A DNA stretch of 64,000 bases from Saccharothrix carnea (GTDB lineage Bacteria > Actinomycetota > Actinomycetes > Mycobacteriales > Pseudonocardiaceae). Under the pieces are notes generated by a model. The model was not told where the DNA came from. It saw nothing but the letters and a program-made list of their open reading frames with translations, and made no database searches. The stretch is taken from NCBI RefSeq assembly GCF_003014735.1, contig NZ_PYAX01000003.1:744001-808000 (forward strand), written 5' to 3'. The stretch's first letter is position 1; each line of letters begins with the position of its first letter. The translations under genes and the position numbers were made by a program. Of this stretch, positions 26,390 through 35,395 are shown one piece after another.

Positions 26390-27658
26390 GTGGTAACGGG
26401 TGGGGACCTGGTGGCGATGGTCGAGCGATTAGCTCCGGCCGGCACGTCCGAGCGGCCGGTGCGGCATCAGGGGATTTTGTTGTTGTGGGCGATCGGCAGA
26501 GCGGCTCGAGGGCTGCCGCGGTTGGTGCGTTGGACCGATGCGCGGGAAGAGTTGCGACCGCTGCTCACCGCACTGGGACGCGAGGGAAGTCGTCCGACGC
26601 CGCAGTACCCGTTCGTGGCATTGGCTGAGACGCAGTGGTGGGAAATTCCTGAGGTACTCGAGAAACCCCCTCGCGCGCACGGTTCGGCTCCGCTGAAGTG
26701 GTTGACCAAGCACAACCCGCTGGCCGGACTCCCCGCTGAGGTCTACGACCTGCTCGCTACCGACGTGGATGCCCGCGACGCTGTCGTCCGGGCGTTGCTC
26801 CACCGGTTCTTCCGCGACAGCCCGACGGCTGAAGCGCTGCGACTGACAGGCCTTGTCGGCCCATTGGATGGTCAGGCCTCCCGAAGCGATCCTCCGCTGG
26901 GCTTGCCGAAGGCCGTCGACCTGCTCAGGGACCTCATCGGAATCGAGCTCCGGACCGCGTCCGGCAAGCCGAACACCATCCTGCGCGTGCGGGGCGACGA
27001 CGTCGTGGTGAAGACGGAACGATCGCCCGAGGGCCAACCCGTGCCGGTGAGCGCCGTGCAGCAGGGTTTGGACCTGCTCGCCGCCCGGGGTTCGGTACGG
27101 GTGGTCCCCGACGAGTTGGGGCACCGGAGTTCCTTCGTGGGTGCCGTGCTGGTGGTTCTACCTGGGGCGCGGTTCACCGGCAAACCCGCCGTGGTGGTGC
27201 TCGACGAGCTGTCGGTCGACGACATCGCCGGCGACCACCACAACGGCCGGGTCGACTCGATCGCCCAGGTGAAGGTCAGGCTGGAACAGGGTCGGTTGCG
27301 CAGCCTGCTCGCCGGTGGTCGGACATCCGCGCAGTGCGCCCTCTGCGGCGACCTGTTTCCCTTGGACTTCCTCATCGCCGCCCACATCAAGAAGCGGGCC
27401 TCGTGCACTGACGACGAGCGCCGTGACCTCGCCAACGTCGCGATGCTCGCCTGCACGTTCGGCTGCGACGCGCTCTACGAATCCGGCTGGATCACCGTCG
27501 ACGACAACGGACTGGTACGAACACGACCACCGGACGGAGTTCCCCAAGGCAACATGCGCGACCGCCTCAACCACCTGAGGGGCCGCTCCTGCACTGCCTA
27601 CAGACCTTCATCGGCACCCTACTTCGAGTGGCACCGTACGACGATCTTCGCAACATGA
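26390..27658 (+). CDS. HNH endonuclease with N-terminal sulfur-binding-like domain (type IV restriction-like)
   Basis: 422 residues from GTG 26390, with GGGAGG at 26378-26383. Residues about 20-90 (HQGILLLWAIGRAARGLPRLVRW, then YPFVALAETQWWEIPE) resemble the sulfur-binding domain of nucleases that cut phosphorothioate-modified DNA. The C-terminal part is an HNH zinc nuclease: CALCGDLFPLDFLIAAHIKKR, then DLANVAMLACTFGCDALYESG. It would restrict incoming DNA carrying sulfur on the backbone; no dnd genes are in the window, consistent with this role. Family assignment is from motif resemblance. Confidence 0.75.
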   Translation: MVTGGDLVAMVERLAPAGTSERPVRHQGILLLWAIGRAARGLPRLVRWTDAREELRPLLTALGREGSRPTPQYPFVALAETQWWEIPEVLEKPPRAHGSAPLKWLTKHNPLAGLPAEVYDLLATDVDARDAVVRALLHRFFRDSPTAEALRLTGLVGPLDGQASRSDPPLGLPKAVDLLRDLIGIELRTASGKPNTILRVRGDDVVVKTERSPEGQPVPVSAVQQGLDLLAARGSVRVVPDELGHRSSFVGAVLVVLPGARFTGKPAVVVLDELSVDDIAGDHHNGRVDSIAQVKVRLEQGRLRSLLAGGRTSAQCALCGDLFPLDFLIAAHIKKRASCTDDERRDLANVAMLACTFGCDALYESGWITVDDNGLVRTRPPDGVPQGNMRDRLNHLRGRSCTAYRPSSAPYFEWHRTTIFAT

Positions 27659-28030
27659 CGCTCCGGACACACGATTGTTCCAGCCGTCCCACGAACCCAC
27701 ACCGCTCCTCACACCCCAGACAACTTCACTCCAACACCCCTGCTCGGAGTGGCCGACAAACACTGCGGTGAGCGGTTCCCGCACCACCCAGTGCACCCAT
27801 GCCCGGCACCAACCAGTCCGAGCCAACCGCTCGGCCAACCGCTCACCCCGGTCGTGCCACGCCTCGGTGGTCACCTCGTCCGGAAATCCGGAGTCCATCG
27901 GGTCGTCCGGGTCGTAGACGGCCCGGAACTCATCGTCCCACGCGTCGATGGCCGCGACGAGATCCGCAGGTACACCGAAATCATCCGCCAGCCGCTCGTC
28001 GGCCCCGACTATGTGAATCGTCCCGTGAAC
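27659..28030 (-). pseudogene. Truncated homologue of the immunity protein encoded at 35057-35395
   Basis: The minus strand reads ADERLADDFGVPADLVAAIDAWDDEF followed by SGFPDEVTTEAWHDRGERLAERLA, matching the immunity-like protein at 35057-35395 (AERLVAEFGAPADLAKAIDAWDDEF, then SGFPDEETTAAWHERGERLAERLA). The N-terminal 25 or so residues are missing and the C-terminus after GERLAERLA is unrelated. No toxin gene is beside it. A 291-base frame from 27898 is open within it. Confidence 0.7.
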
Positions 28031-28245
28031 CGGCCGTCAGATGTCAATTTTGGAGTTATCACGTCAATGACGTGCTTTGTTGCGCTTTTCGTCGTATCGA
28101 TTTCGAGTAGCGGGTACGACAGGGGCCGGTGGACAGCCCCGGCGGTTCAGTGTGCTCGCGCGGGATCGGCTGGTGTTGTCCAGCCTGGCTGGATGTGGCG
28201 GTGGGATCGACCCTTGACGTGAAGCTCGTCGAGTTGGGTGTGGGC

Positions 28246-29214
28246 ATGGGTCGGATCCGTGAGGATGTTGTTGTGTCGCCTCGCGTGCGTGCCGTCGATC
28301 CCGATCGCCTGACCCGGTGGTGCACCGAGCACCTGGGCAGCCCACCAGCGGAGGAGTTGTTCCGGTCCGGGCACCTGTCCGCTGTCATCGGGCTGCGCCT
28401 GGTCGACGGCCGCGAGGTCGTGGTCAAGGTGCGTCCGGACGCGCCGCGGATAGCGGGGTGCGTCGAGGTCCAACGCCGGCTGTTCGAGGCCGGTTATCCC
28501 TGCCCTCGGCCGCTGACCGGCGTCACGTCGTTCGACGGCGGTATCGCCACCGCGGAGACATACGTGCCCGGCGGTGACGTGCTCCCGGGCGCGGAGGACG
28601 CCGCCGTGGCCTTCGCCGAGGCGTTCGCGCGGCTGGTCCGGCTGGCACCCCGGCCTGCCGAGGTGTCCACGCTTGACCCGGCGCCGTCGTGGGCGGCCTG
28701 GAACCACGCCGGGCAAGGACTGTGGCCGCGGTCGGAGGAAGATCCCGAGGTCGACCTCAACGCGGTGGCCGGCGCGGAGTGGATCGACGAGGCCGGGCGG
28801 CGTGCCCGTGACCTACTGCGGGCCGGCGGGGCTGATGCCGTGATCGGTCACTGCGACTGGCTGGCCGGCAATCTGCGCTGGAGCGGCGAGGCGCTGCTGG
28901 TGGTGCACGATTGGGACAGCGTGATCGTGGAGAGCGAAGCCGTCCTGGTGGGCTTCGCCGCCGCGCTGTACTCGACCGTCAGTGCGGATGAGCTTGCCAC
29001 CGTCGAGGAGACCGAGCGGTTCCTCGACGCGTACTGCCGGGCCCGCGGCCAGGAGTTCAGCGCCGGCGAACTGCGGCGGACGTGGGCGGCGGGCGTCTGG
29101 ACCAGGGCCTACGACGCCAAGTACCAGCACGCAGTCGGGCAGCCCGTCACCTCGCTGTCGGAGGACGAAGCCCGCGAGCGCCTCCGTCGCGCCGGTAGTC
29201 CGGCGCGACGGTGA
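28246..29214 (+). CDS. Aminoglycoside-phosphotransferase-like kinase (APH family)
   Basis: 322 residues from ATG 28246; GTG 28219 is an in-frame alternative. The protein-kinase-like fold shows the nucleotide lobe (REVVVKVRPDAPRIAGCVEVQRRL), the catalytic loop GHCDWLAGNLRW (HxDxxxxN) and the metal Asp in VVHDWDSV. Such enzymes phosphorylate antibiotics, amino sugars or unknown small molecules with ATP. The substrate cannot be told from the sequence. It stands alone between the immunity remnant and a convergent membrane gene. Confidence 0.82.
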   Translation: MGRIREDVVVSPRVRAVDPDRLTRWCTEHLGSPPAEELFRSGHLSAVIGLRLVDGREVVVKVRPDAPRIAGCVEVQRRLFEAGYPCPRPLTGVTSFDGGIATAETYVPGGDVLPGAEDAAVAFAEAFARLVRLAPRPAEVSTLDPAPSWAAWNHAGQGLWPRSEEDPEVDLNAVAGAEWIDEAGRRARDLLRAGGADAVIGHCDWLAGNLRWSGEALLVVHDWDSVIVESEAVLVGFAAALYSTVSADELATVEETERFLDAYCRARGQEFSAGELRRTWAAGVWTRAYDAKYQHAVGQPVTSLSEDEARERLRRAGSPARR

Positions 29215-29239
29215 ACTACCGAAGCGGCTGTTCTCACCG

Positions 29240-29608
29240 TCAACGCCGTTGGGCAGCACGGACACGCCGCGCGGTGACAACGATCGTGACGAGGCTGATC
29301 GCCATGCCGATCACAGCGAACACCACGCCGGCGACAGCCGGTGCGACCGGCAGCTCCACGGTCACCTCACCGCTTCGACAAACAACAGCCGGCGTTGCGT
29401 CAAGACGCAGCTCCGCCACCGCCCTCGCCGACGCCAGTTGTCCCGCCGCATCGCTCTCGCACCATTGGTAGGTCGATGCGATCTGGGCGAAGCCGAGTGC
29501 CGCGATCCCGAGGAAGGTCGCGAAAACCAGTGCACATGCCACCGCGAGGCCGCGGTCGTTCAGGAGTGGTCGTGTCATGTCAGCGCAGGAGACCCCGGTG
29601 TCGGACAT
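29240..29608 (-). CDS. Small two-helix membrane protein (hypothetical)
   Basis: 122 residues from ATG 29608, or 112 from ATG 29578. Two transmembrane helices (LAVACALVFATFLGIAALGFA and AVAGVVFAVIGMAISLVTIVV) enclose an extracytoplasmic loop of about 50 residues with two Cys (WCES, VVCRS) that could form a disulfide. The C-terminus is basic and cytoplasmic. No family recognised. Confidence 0.55.
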   Translation of the reverse strand: MSDTGVSCADMTRPLLNDRGLAVACALVFATFLGIAALGFAQIASTYQWCESDAAGQLASARAVAELRLDATPAVVCRSGEVTVELPVAPAVAGVVFAVIGMAISLVTIVVTARRVRAAQRR

Positions 29609-30108
29609 TGACGGCGACTACGGCGATGGAAAGTCGCCGGACGGATCCACCCAGCCAGATCAGTGAGTCCTGGAGCACAGCGCTGACAACATTTCGGTAG
29701 GAGCGACCACCTGCTCCAGCTCAGCCACCGCAGTCCAGAGTGGAGGGAAAGCAAGATCGCCCGCCACTTGCATTACCGCAGGTCAGCGGGCGAATCAGAC
29801 GAACTATAACCTGTGGACCTGAGAGGACCCGAACCCCTGACCCTCACACTGCCAGCGCTGTTCCGCAAGCGCCCTGACCAGCACAAACGCAGAACCGGCA
29901 CGTCAGCTGGCGCAGTTCACCGCCGTTCGATGTCATCGCACGTCGTTCAGCTCTCCCGTCCGCTCCAGATTTGCTCCACACACCGCGGTGTGAACACCTT
30001 GTCGACCTCGTCGACCCGGGAACCCCTATCGACCGCCGCGCGGCGTTTCCGGCTCTGCAGTCGGCGACTTTCGCCCGGCACCCACCGGTTCAGCCGGGCG
30101 CAGCGGCG
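29609..30108. other. Non-coding stretch with a tRNA-like fragment and repeat copy A
   Basis: No convincing gene. It holds a hairpin (29757-29764 with 29786-29793), a minus-strand tRNA 3'-end-like fragment (29813-29847, AGGGGTTCGGGTCCTCT) and dispersed repeat copy A (29849-29996). Confidence 0.5.
29849..29996 (-). repeat. Dispersed repeat, copy A
   Basis: About 148 bases alignable with copies at 34921-35036 and 37421-37566. Shared blocks include CACGTCAGC, CGCAGTTCAC and TTTGCTCCACACACCGCGGT. It ends in the perfect palindrome CACACCGCGGTGTG (29979-29992), shared with copy B. Confidence 0.7.
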
Positions 30109-30765
30109 TTAATTCGGTCCGGCGCCCTTGAGGTAGCGCAGGACCGCGGTGACGCGCCGGTCCGCCCGGTCGTCGGGGGCGAGGTCGAGCTTGGCGAAGA
30201 TGCTGCGGATGTGCTTGTGCACCCCGCCCTCGGTGATGAAGAGCCGTTCGGCGATGGCGGCGTTGCCAAGCCCTTCGGCCATGAGCGCGAGCACGTCGCG
30301 CTCCCGGGGGCTCAACCGGCCCAGCGCGCTGGTGTGCGGGTTGCGGGCCAACAGTTGGCCCACCACCTCGGGGTCCACGGCGGTGCCACCGCCCGCCACC
30401 CGGTGCAGCGCGGTCAAGAATTCCTCGACCCGTCCCACTCGCTCCTTCAGCAGGTAACCGAGCCGGTCGGCGCCGGCCGCGAGCAGTTCGGTGGCGAACG
30501 CCTGTTCCACGTACGCCGAGAGCACGAGCACCGCGAGGCCGGGTCGGCATCGTCGCGCCTCGACGGCCGCCACGATCCCCTCGTTGGTGTGGGTGGGCGG
30601 CATCCGCACGTCCACGATGGCGACATCCGGATCGTGCTCGGCCACTGCGGCCAGGAACGATTCCGGCGTATCGGTGGTGGACACCACGTCGAGCGATTCA
30701 GCGCGCAGCAGCAGCGCCAGCCCTTCGCGCAGCAGCGGGTCGTCCTCCGCGATCACGATCCGCAC
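30109..30765 (-). CDS. LuxR/NarL-family response regulator
   Basis: 218 residues from GTG 30765. The receiver domain has VIAEDDPLLREGL and the phospho-acceptor Asp in AIVDVRMPP. The HTH is LSPRERDVLALMAEGLGNAAIAERLFITEGGVHKHIRSIFAKL. Its start overlaps the kinase stop by 13 bases, so the pair is coupled. Targets unknown; the neighbouring carboxypeptidases suggest an envelope function (inference). Confidence 0.92.
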   Translation of the reverse strand: MRIVIAEDDPLLREGLALLLRAESLDVVSTTDTPESFLAAVAEHDPDVAIVDVRMPPTHTNEGIVAAVEARRCRPGLAVLVLSAYVEQAFATELLAAGADRLGYLLKERVGRVEEFLTALHRVAGGGTAVDPEVVGQLLARNPHTSALGRLSPRERDVLALMAEGLGNAAIAERLFITEGGVHKHIRSIFAKLDLAPDDRADRRVTAVLRYLKGAGPN

Positions 30766-31976
30766 GGCAGCTCCACCTCCATCGTCGTCGGCCCGCCGAG
30801 CGGGCTGTCGAGAGTGAGGCGACCGTCGTGCGCCTCGACCCGTCGGCGGATGCCGGACAAGCCCGACCCGCCGCGCTCGTCCGCGCCACCCCGGCCGTCG
30901 TCGCCGATCCGCAGCAGCAACCGATCCCCCTTCCGCCTCACCGCCACCACGGCGCTCGCGGCGCCGCTGTGCTTGGACACGTTGGAGAGGGCTTCGGCCA
31001 CCACGAAGTACGCGGTGGCCTCGACCGAGGCGGCGCACCGGCCCGGCACGTCCACCACCAGTTCACAAGGCACGCCGCAGCTGCCCGCGAGGCCGGTCAG
31101 AGCCCCGGTGAGCCCGCGGTCGGCCAGCACCGGGGGCAGGATGCCGCGGACCACCGCCCGCAGCTCGGCGAGCGCCTGTTCGGTTGCGTCCTGCGCCCGG
31201 TCCAGCACAGCACCCACCGCTGCCGGATCCCGGTCCACGGCCCGCCGCGCGGCACCGAGCAGCACGGCTACCGCGACCAGCCGGTTCTGCGTGCCATCGT
31301 GCAGCGACCGCTCGATGCGACGCAGCTCGGCGGCGTGCGCGTCGAGAGCGGCGGCGCGGGTGGCGGTCAGCTCGGCGACCCGCAGCGAGAGGTCGACACC
31401 CGCGGGCGGCGCCAGCAGGTGCCGGCCCGGCCACTCCTGCACCCGGACGAGCACTGGCGCCAGCCCGACGATCAAAGCGCCGCAGAACACGCCGGTCAGC
31501 GCCACGACCAACGCGCCGGTCAGATCGGTGACATCCCGGAAGATGTCCCAGAAGATGAAACTGGGGGTGTTGTCCACGGGCGGCAGCAGGCGGTACCAGA
31601 ACGGATACGTCGTGTTCTGCAGCATCGTGAGCGGCATCGCGAGCCCGATGAACCCCGCCACCAGCCCTGCCGTGGCATGCAGCGCCAGCCAGGCCAGCTC
31701 ACGTCGCACGGTCACGTCTCGCACCGCGGCGCGCGTCTGCCGCGGCACCGGACCTGGAGCGAGGACACCGAGCCGGGCCCGTTCCCGGTTCGCGACCGCC
31801 CGCAGCACACGCAGGGCGGAGGGCACCAGGACAACGCCGACACCGACGCAGCTGAGCAGCGCGACCACGCCGGACCAGACCAGGACGGTCAACGCTAGCA
31901 GTGCTGTACCGAGGCCGCCGACCAAGCGCGCGACAGCGTCGAACGACGCCGGCAGGCGCTTCCGCACCCGTGCCAT
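30753..31976 (-). CDS. Sensor histidine kinase (HisKA_3, DesK/LiaS type)
   Basis: 407 residues, starting after GGAGGGGGG. Two hydrophobic hairpins (about 15-60 and 95-185) form a membrane sensor with almost no extracytoplasmic domain, typical of kinases that sense within the membrane. HisKA_3 is RRIERSLHDGTQNRLVAVAV with the phospho-acceptor His; HATPase is AEALSNVSKHSGA ... GSGLSGIRRRVEAHDG. It phosphorylates the coupled LuxR regulator. Confidence 0.92.
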   Translation of the reverse strand: MARVRKRLPASFDAVARLVGGLGTALLALTVLVWSGVVALLSCVGVGVVLVPSALRVLRAVANRERARLGVLAPGPVPRQTRAAVRDVTVRRELAWLALHATAGLVAGFIGLAMPLTMLQNTTYPFWYRLLPPVDNTPSFIFWDIFRDVTDLTGALVVALTGVFCGALIVGLAPVLVRVQEWPGRHLLAPPAGVDLSLRVAELTATRAAALDAHAAELRRIERSLHDGTQNRLVAVAVLLGAARRAVDRDPAAVGAVLDRAQDATEQALAELRAVVRGILPPVLADRGLTGALTGLAGSCGVPCELVVDVPGRCAASVEATAYFVVAEALSNVSKHSGAASAVVAVRRKGDRLLLRIGDDGRGGADERGGSGLSGIRRRVEAHDGRLTLDSPLGGPTTMEVELPCGS

Positions 31977-32193
31977 GCCACCCCCCTCCGAACCTTAACC
32001 GATCAATAGAACCCTATGGTGCACGCGAATCGGACTGCCCGTCGTGGCTTGCCCGCCTGAACGACGGCCTCGTGGTGCCACCACCACTCCGGTTGTCCAG
32101 TGGGCTGGATTGTTCACCGAGGTGGAAGTGAGCAGCCTCAATCCCGTCGGTCATCGCAGGACCGACGTCCGTGCGACCCGGGAGTTGTCTGCC

Positions 32194-33387
32194 TTGTTCA
32201 CGCCTTCTTCTCAGCGACATCGACTTTCTTCCTCGCCGCACCGCCGCGCGGTCGCCGTGACGGCGGTGGTGGCAGCTGCGGCGGGCGGGCTCGCGTTCGG
32301 CGGCCCGGTCCAGTCCGCCCAGGCCGCGCACCGCCCCGACGTGGTCCAGCAGAGCCTGGACAAGCTCGTCGGTGTCGACCGGCACCCCGGGGCGCTGACC
32401 GCCATCCGGGACCGGCACGGCCGGACCCGCCACTACACGGCCGGGGTCGGCGACCTGCGGACCGGCAGCAAGGTGCCGGTGAACGGCAGGGTGCGGATCG
32501 GCAGCGCGAGCAAGATGTTCGCCTCCGTCGTCGTGCTGCAGCTCGTCGGCGAGGGCCGCGTGGAACTCGACGCGTCGATCGAGACGTACCTGCCTGGCCT
32601 GGTGCGGGGCAAAGGCGTGGACGCCACCACCATCACGGTCCGCCAACTGCTGCAGCACAACAGCGGCCTGCCGGATTACACCGACTCGATGTTCAAGGCC
32701 AAGGGCGACTTCCTGCTGTACCAGCACGTCTACCTCGAACCCCGGGAACTGCTCGACCTGGCGAACGCCAGGGAGAACGGCGTGCCCGCCGGTGGCGGCT
32801 GGTCCTACAGCAACACGAATTACGTCCTGGCCGGGCTGATCGCCCAGCGGGTCACCGGCCGCCCGTTCAACGAACTGGTGACCACCCGGGTCATCCAGCG
32901 GATCGGTCTGCGGGACACGTACGCGCCCGGGGTCGGAGAAGAGGACATCCGCGGCCGGCACCCCAGGGGCTACCAGCGCGACCCGGCGACCGACGAGCTG
33001 GTCGACTTCACGCGGATGGACCCGAGCTGGGGTTGGGCCGCCGGTCACCTGGTCTCCACGCCGGACGACCTCAACACGTTCCTGCGCGCGCTGCTGGACG
33101 GGAAGTTGCTCGAACCGGCCCAGCTGGCCCAGATGCGCACCACCATCCCGACGGACCCGAAATCCGGGTCAGGCTACGGACTCGGTCTGTTCAGCACGCC
33201 GTTGAGCTGCGGAGGAGCCGCGTGGGGCCACGGCGGCGACATCCCGGGCTACTCGACCGTCAACGCGGCCACCGACGACGGTCGCGCGGCGACCCTCGTG
33301 GTCACCTCGCTCAACGGGTCGGTGAAGGACGAGTCCGTCGCCGCGGACCGGGGCGCACTCGTCGACGCGGCGCTGTGCGCCCACTGA
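32194..33387 (+). CDS. Secreted serine D-Ala-D-Ala carboxypeptidase / beta-lactamase-family hydrolase
   Basis: 397 residues from TTG 32194, chosen because GGAG lies 9 bases upstream and it gives a clean signal peptide (cleavage after AQA); GTG 32128 is an alternative. Active-site motifs are SASK (SxxK, in IGSASKMFASV), YSN (WSYSNTNYVLAG) and HGG (WGHGGDIPGY). It is a class C-like serine peptidase outside the membrane that trims or transfers on D-Ala-D-Ala. It is a tandem paralogue of the next gene. Confidence 0.87.
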   Translation: MFTPSSQRHRLSSSPHRRAVAVTAVVAAAAGGLAFGGPVQSAQAAHRPDVVQQSLDKLVGVDRHPGALTAIRDRHGRTRHYTAGVGDLRTGSKVPVNGRVRIGSASKMFASVVVLQLVGEGRVELDASIETYLPGLVRGKGVDATTITVRQLLQHNSGLPDYTDSMFKAKGDFLLYQHVYLEPRELLDLANARENGVPAGGGWSYSNTNYVLAGLIAQRVTGRPFNELVTTRVIQRIGLRDTYAPGVGEEDIRGRHPRGYQRDPATDELVDFTRMDPSWGWAAGHLVSTPDDLNTFLRALLDGKLLEPAQLAQMRTTIPTDPKSGSGYGLGLFSTPLSCGGAAWGHGGDIPGYSTVNAATDDGRAATLVVTSLNGSVKDESVAADRGALVDAALCAH

Positions 33388-33430
33388 CGCCCGGCTGAAG
33401 GGTCGGTTCCCCTACCCGGCAAGTCGTACG

Positions 33431-33474
33431 GCAAGGGCTCGGGCGCGGTGCCGACACCGCACCCGAGCCCTTGC
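33431..33474 (+). terminator. Strong hairpin terminator
   Basis: GCAAGGGCTCGGG pairs with CCCGAGCCCTTGC, extended inward by CGCGGTG/CACCGCA with one mismatch. It separates the two carboxypeptidase genes, so each has its own transcript. Confidence 0.7.
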
Positions 33475-33607
33475 CCGTTCCCACCTCCGGTGCCGCCGAA
33501 GGTAGTGCTGGCTGTACCGGAAGTGTGCAGTACAAGGGATCGTGAGGCTCCGGGACCACGACGACACTGATCGAGCCAGTGCAAACCGCTCAATTGGGGA
33601 GTGTCCC

Positions 33608-34834
33608 TTGTCGAAGGATCTCAGTCGTCCGACCCGAACCCGCCCAGGCCCTGCGCGCCGGCGCCGCATGGTCGCCGCGGCGATGGCGGCGGTGGCGGTC
33701 GCCGGACTCGCGCTGACGGAGGTGGCGTCGGCGGGCGCATCAGGTGACAGGTCGAGGTCGGGTCACGACAAGGCGCTGCAGGCGGGCCTGGAGGCGCTGG
33801 TCGCCGACGGGAGGCTGCCCGGGATGCTGATGTCGGTGCGAGACCGGAACGGGCGGGTGACGAACTACACCGCCGGGGTGGGTGATGTCCGGACGAAGTC
33901 GAAGGTGCCGACGGACGGTTACGTCCGGATCGCCAGCATCACGAAGATGTTCACCGCTGTGGCGACCCTGCAGTTGGCCGATGAGGGCAAGCTCGCGCTG
34001 GACGACACGGTGGAGAAGTTCCTTCCGGGCGTGGTGCGGGGAACCGGCGACGGTGCGGCGATCGACGGTCGGACGATCACGATCAGGCAACTGCTGAACC
34101 ACACCAGCGGGATGCCCACCGGAGTCCCCTTCATGGGCAACGGGATCCTGCCGGTCAGGGACCGGTACTTCGAGACCCGGGAGATGCTGGACGCGGCGCT
34201 GACGCAAGCACCGACGTTCGCCCCAGGACAGGACAGGGTGTGGGCCTACAGCAACACCGGCTACATGCTGCTGGGTCTGGTGGCGCAAAAAGCGGCGGGA
34301 CGGCCCTTCGCCGAGGTGGTCACGGACAGGATCATCGACCGGATCGGGCTGAAGAAGACGTACTACCCGGGTCCGGGCGACCGCGACATCCGTGCCCCGC
34401 ACCCCCAGGGTTACCTGTTCCCCAAGGACGACAGGGGCGAGCCGACTGCCGGTGATCTGATCGACATCACGCGGTTCGACCCGTCGATCGCCGGTGCCGC
34501 GGGGCAGATGATCGCCGCCCCGAGTGACTTGAACAAGTTCCTGGTCGCCTTGCAGGGCGGTCGGCTGCTCAAGCCCGGTCGGCTGGCGGAGATGCGTCAG
34601 ACCGTGGACGCGCCCGGCCTCTTCGAGGGTTGGCGCTACGGTCTGGGCGTCATCGAGATGAAGCTCAGCTGCGGGATCACCGCGTACGGCCACGGCGGCG
34701 ACGCCGACGGCTTCCAGACCCGCGCCGCCATCACCCCCGACGGCCGGGCGGTCACCGTCGCCGGGACGAACGACGAAGTCCGCCAGTACGAGGTCATCGC
34801 CCTCTTCGACAAGGCACTGTGCGCCACGAAGTAG
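33608..34834 (+). CDS. Secreted serine D-Ala-D-Ala carboxypeptidase / beta-lactamase-family hydrolase
   Basis: 408 residues from TTG 33608; GGGGAG lies six bases upstream. Signal peptide (MVAAAMAAVAVAGLALTEVASAGA). Motifs SITK (RIASITKMFTAV), YSN (WAYSNTGYMLLG) and HGG (YGHGGDADGF). It is a paralogue of the preceding gene, with the same length and order of motifs. Both may alter D-Ala-D-Ala ends in peptidoglycan, complementing the van cluster 10 kb away (inference). Confidence 0.87.
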   Translation: MSKDLSRPTRTRPGPARRRRMVAAAMAAVAVAGLALTEVASAGASGDRSRSGHDKALQAGLEALVADGRLPGMLMSVRDRNGRVTNYTAGVGDVRTKSKVPTDGYVRIASITKMFTAVATLQLADEGKLALDDTVEKFLPGVVRGTGDGAAIDGRTITIRQLLNHTSGMPTGVPFMGNGILPVRDRYFETREMLDAALTQAPTFAPGQDRVWAYSNTGYMLLGLVAQKAAGRPFAEVVTDRIIDRIGLKKTYYPGPGDRDIRAPHPQGYLFPKDDRGEPTAGDLIDITRFDPSIAGAAGQMIAAPSDLNKFLVALQGGRLLKPGRLAEMRQTVDAPGLFEGWRYGLGVIEMKLSCGITAYGHGGDADGFQTRAAITPDGRAVTVAGTNDEVRQYEVIALFDKALCATK

Positions 34835-34858
34835 GAACCGCCGGGCTCAATCCGCTCA

Positions 34859-34895
34859 CAGGTGGGTGCGGTGGACATACCACCGCACCGACCTG
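34859..34895 (+). terminator. Hairpin terminator
   Basis: GGTGCGGTGG / CCACCGCACC with loop ACATA, extended outward by CAGGT/ACCTG past one mismatch, 25 bases after the stop. Confidence 0.65.
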
Positions 34896-34920
34896 TGGGA
34901 CTTCGCGAGTCAGGCAGAGC

Positions 34921-35036
34921 GGCGCAAACAGAGAACCCCCACGTCAGCTGACGCAGTTCACCGCCGCTCGAAGCCGTCGCACGTCGTTCGACTCCTCCGG
35001 ATGCTCCAAATTTGCTCCACACACCGCGGTGTGAAC
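34921..35036 (-). repeat. Dispersed repeat, copy B
   Basis: Matches copies A and C over GCGCAAACAGAGAAC, CACGTCAGCTGACGCAGTTC and TTTGCTCCACACACCGCGGT, and carries the same CACACCGCGGTGTG palindrome. It lies between a terminator and the immunity gene. Confidence 0.7.
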
Positions 35037-35056
35037 GGCGGCAACAGGTGCAGGCC

Positions 35057-35395
35057 TCAACCGCCGAACACGCGGTCCCCACGCGCGGTGTGAAACTCGA
35101 CCCGCACCGGAAACGCCACGGCCAACCGCTCGGCCAACCGCTCACCCCGCTCGTGCCAGGCCGCCGTGGTCTCCTCGTCGGGGAAGCCCGAGCGCTCCGG
35201 ATCGCTGCGGTTGTACACGGCCTGGAACTCGTCGTCCCACGCGTCGATCGCCTTCGCCAAGTCCGCAGGTGCACCGAACTCGGCCACGAGCCGCTCGGCA
35301 GAGCAGTTGTCGGCGATCACCTCGTCCGCGGTACGGACCCAGAAGGGGAAGCACTCCCACTCCGGCGCCACTCGGACCGAGATCAGTCGGCTCAT
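35057..35395 (-). CDS. Probable immunity protein of the polymorphic toxin
   Basis: 112 residues from ATG 35395, overlapping the toxin stop (ATGA). An acidic soluble protein (SRLISVRVAPEWECFPFW, IDAWDDEFQAVYNRSDPERSGFPDEETT) without signal or membrane segments. A small acidic protein coupled directly downstream of a toxin is the normal place for the cognate immunity gene. The family is not recognised. A truncated homologue lies at 27659-28030. Confidence 0.65.
   Translation of the reverse strand: MSRLISVRVAPEWECFPFWVRTADEVIADNCSAERLVAEFGAPADLAKAIDAWDDEFQAVYNRSDPERSGFPDEETTAAWHERGERLAERLAVAFPVRVEFHTARGDRVFGG

Noticed and set aside
29813-29847. Intact tRNA gene
   Set aside because: Only a T-arm-like 3' fragment can be drawn; there is no anticodon arm or acceptor partner.
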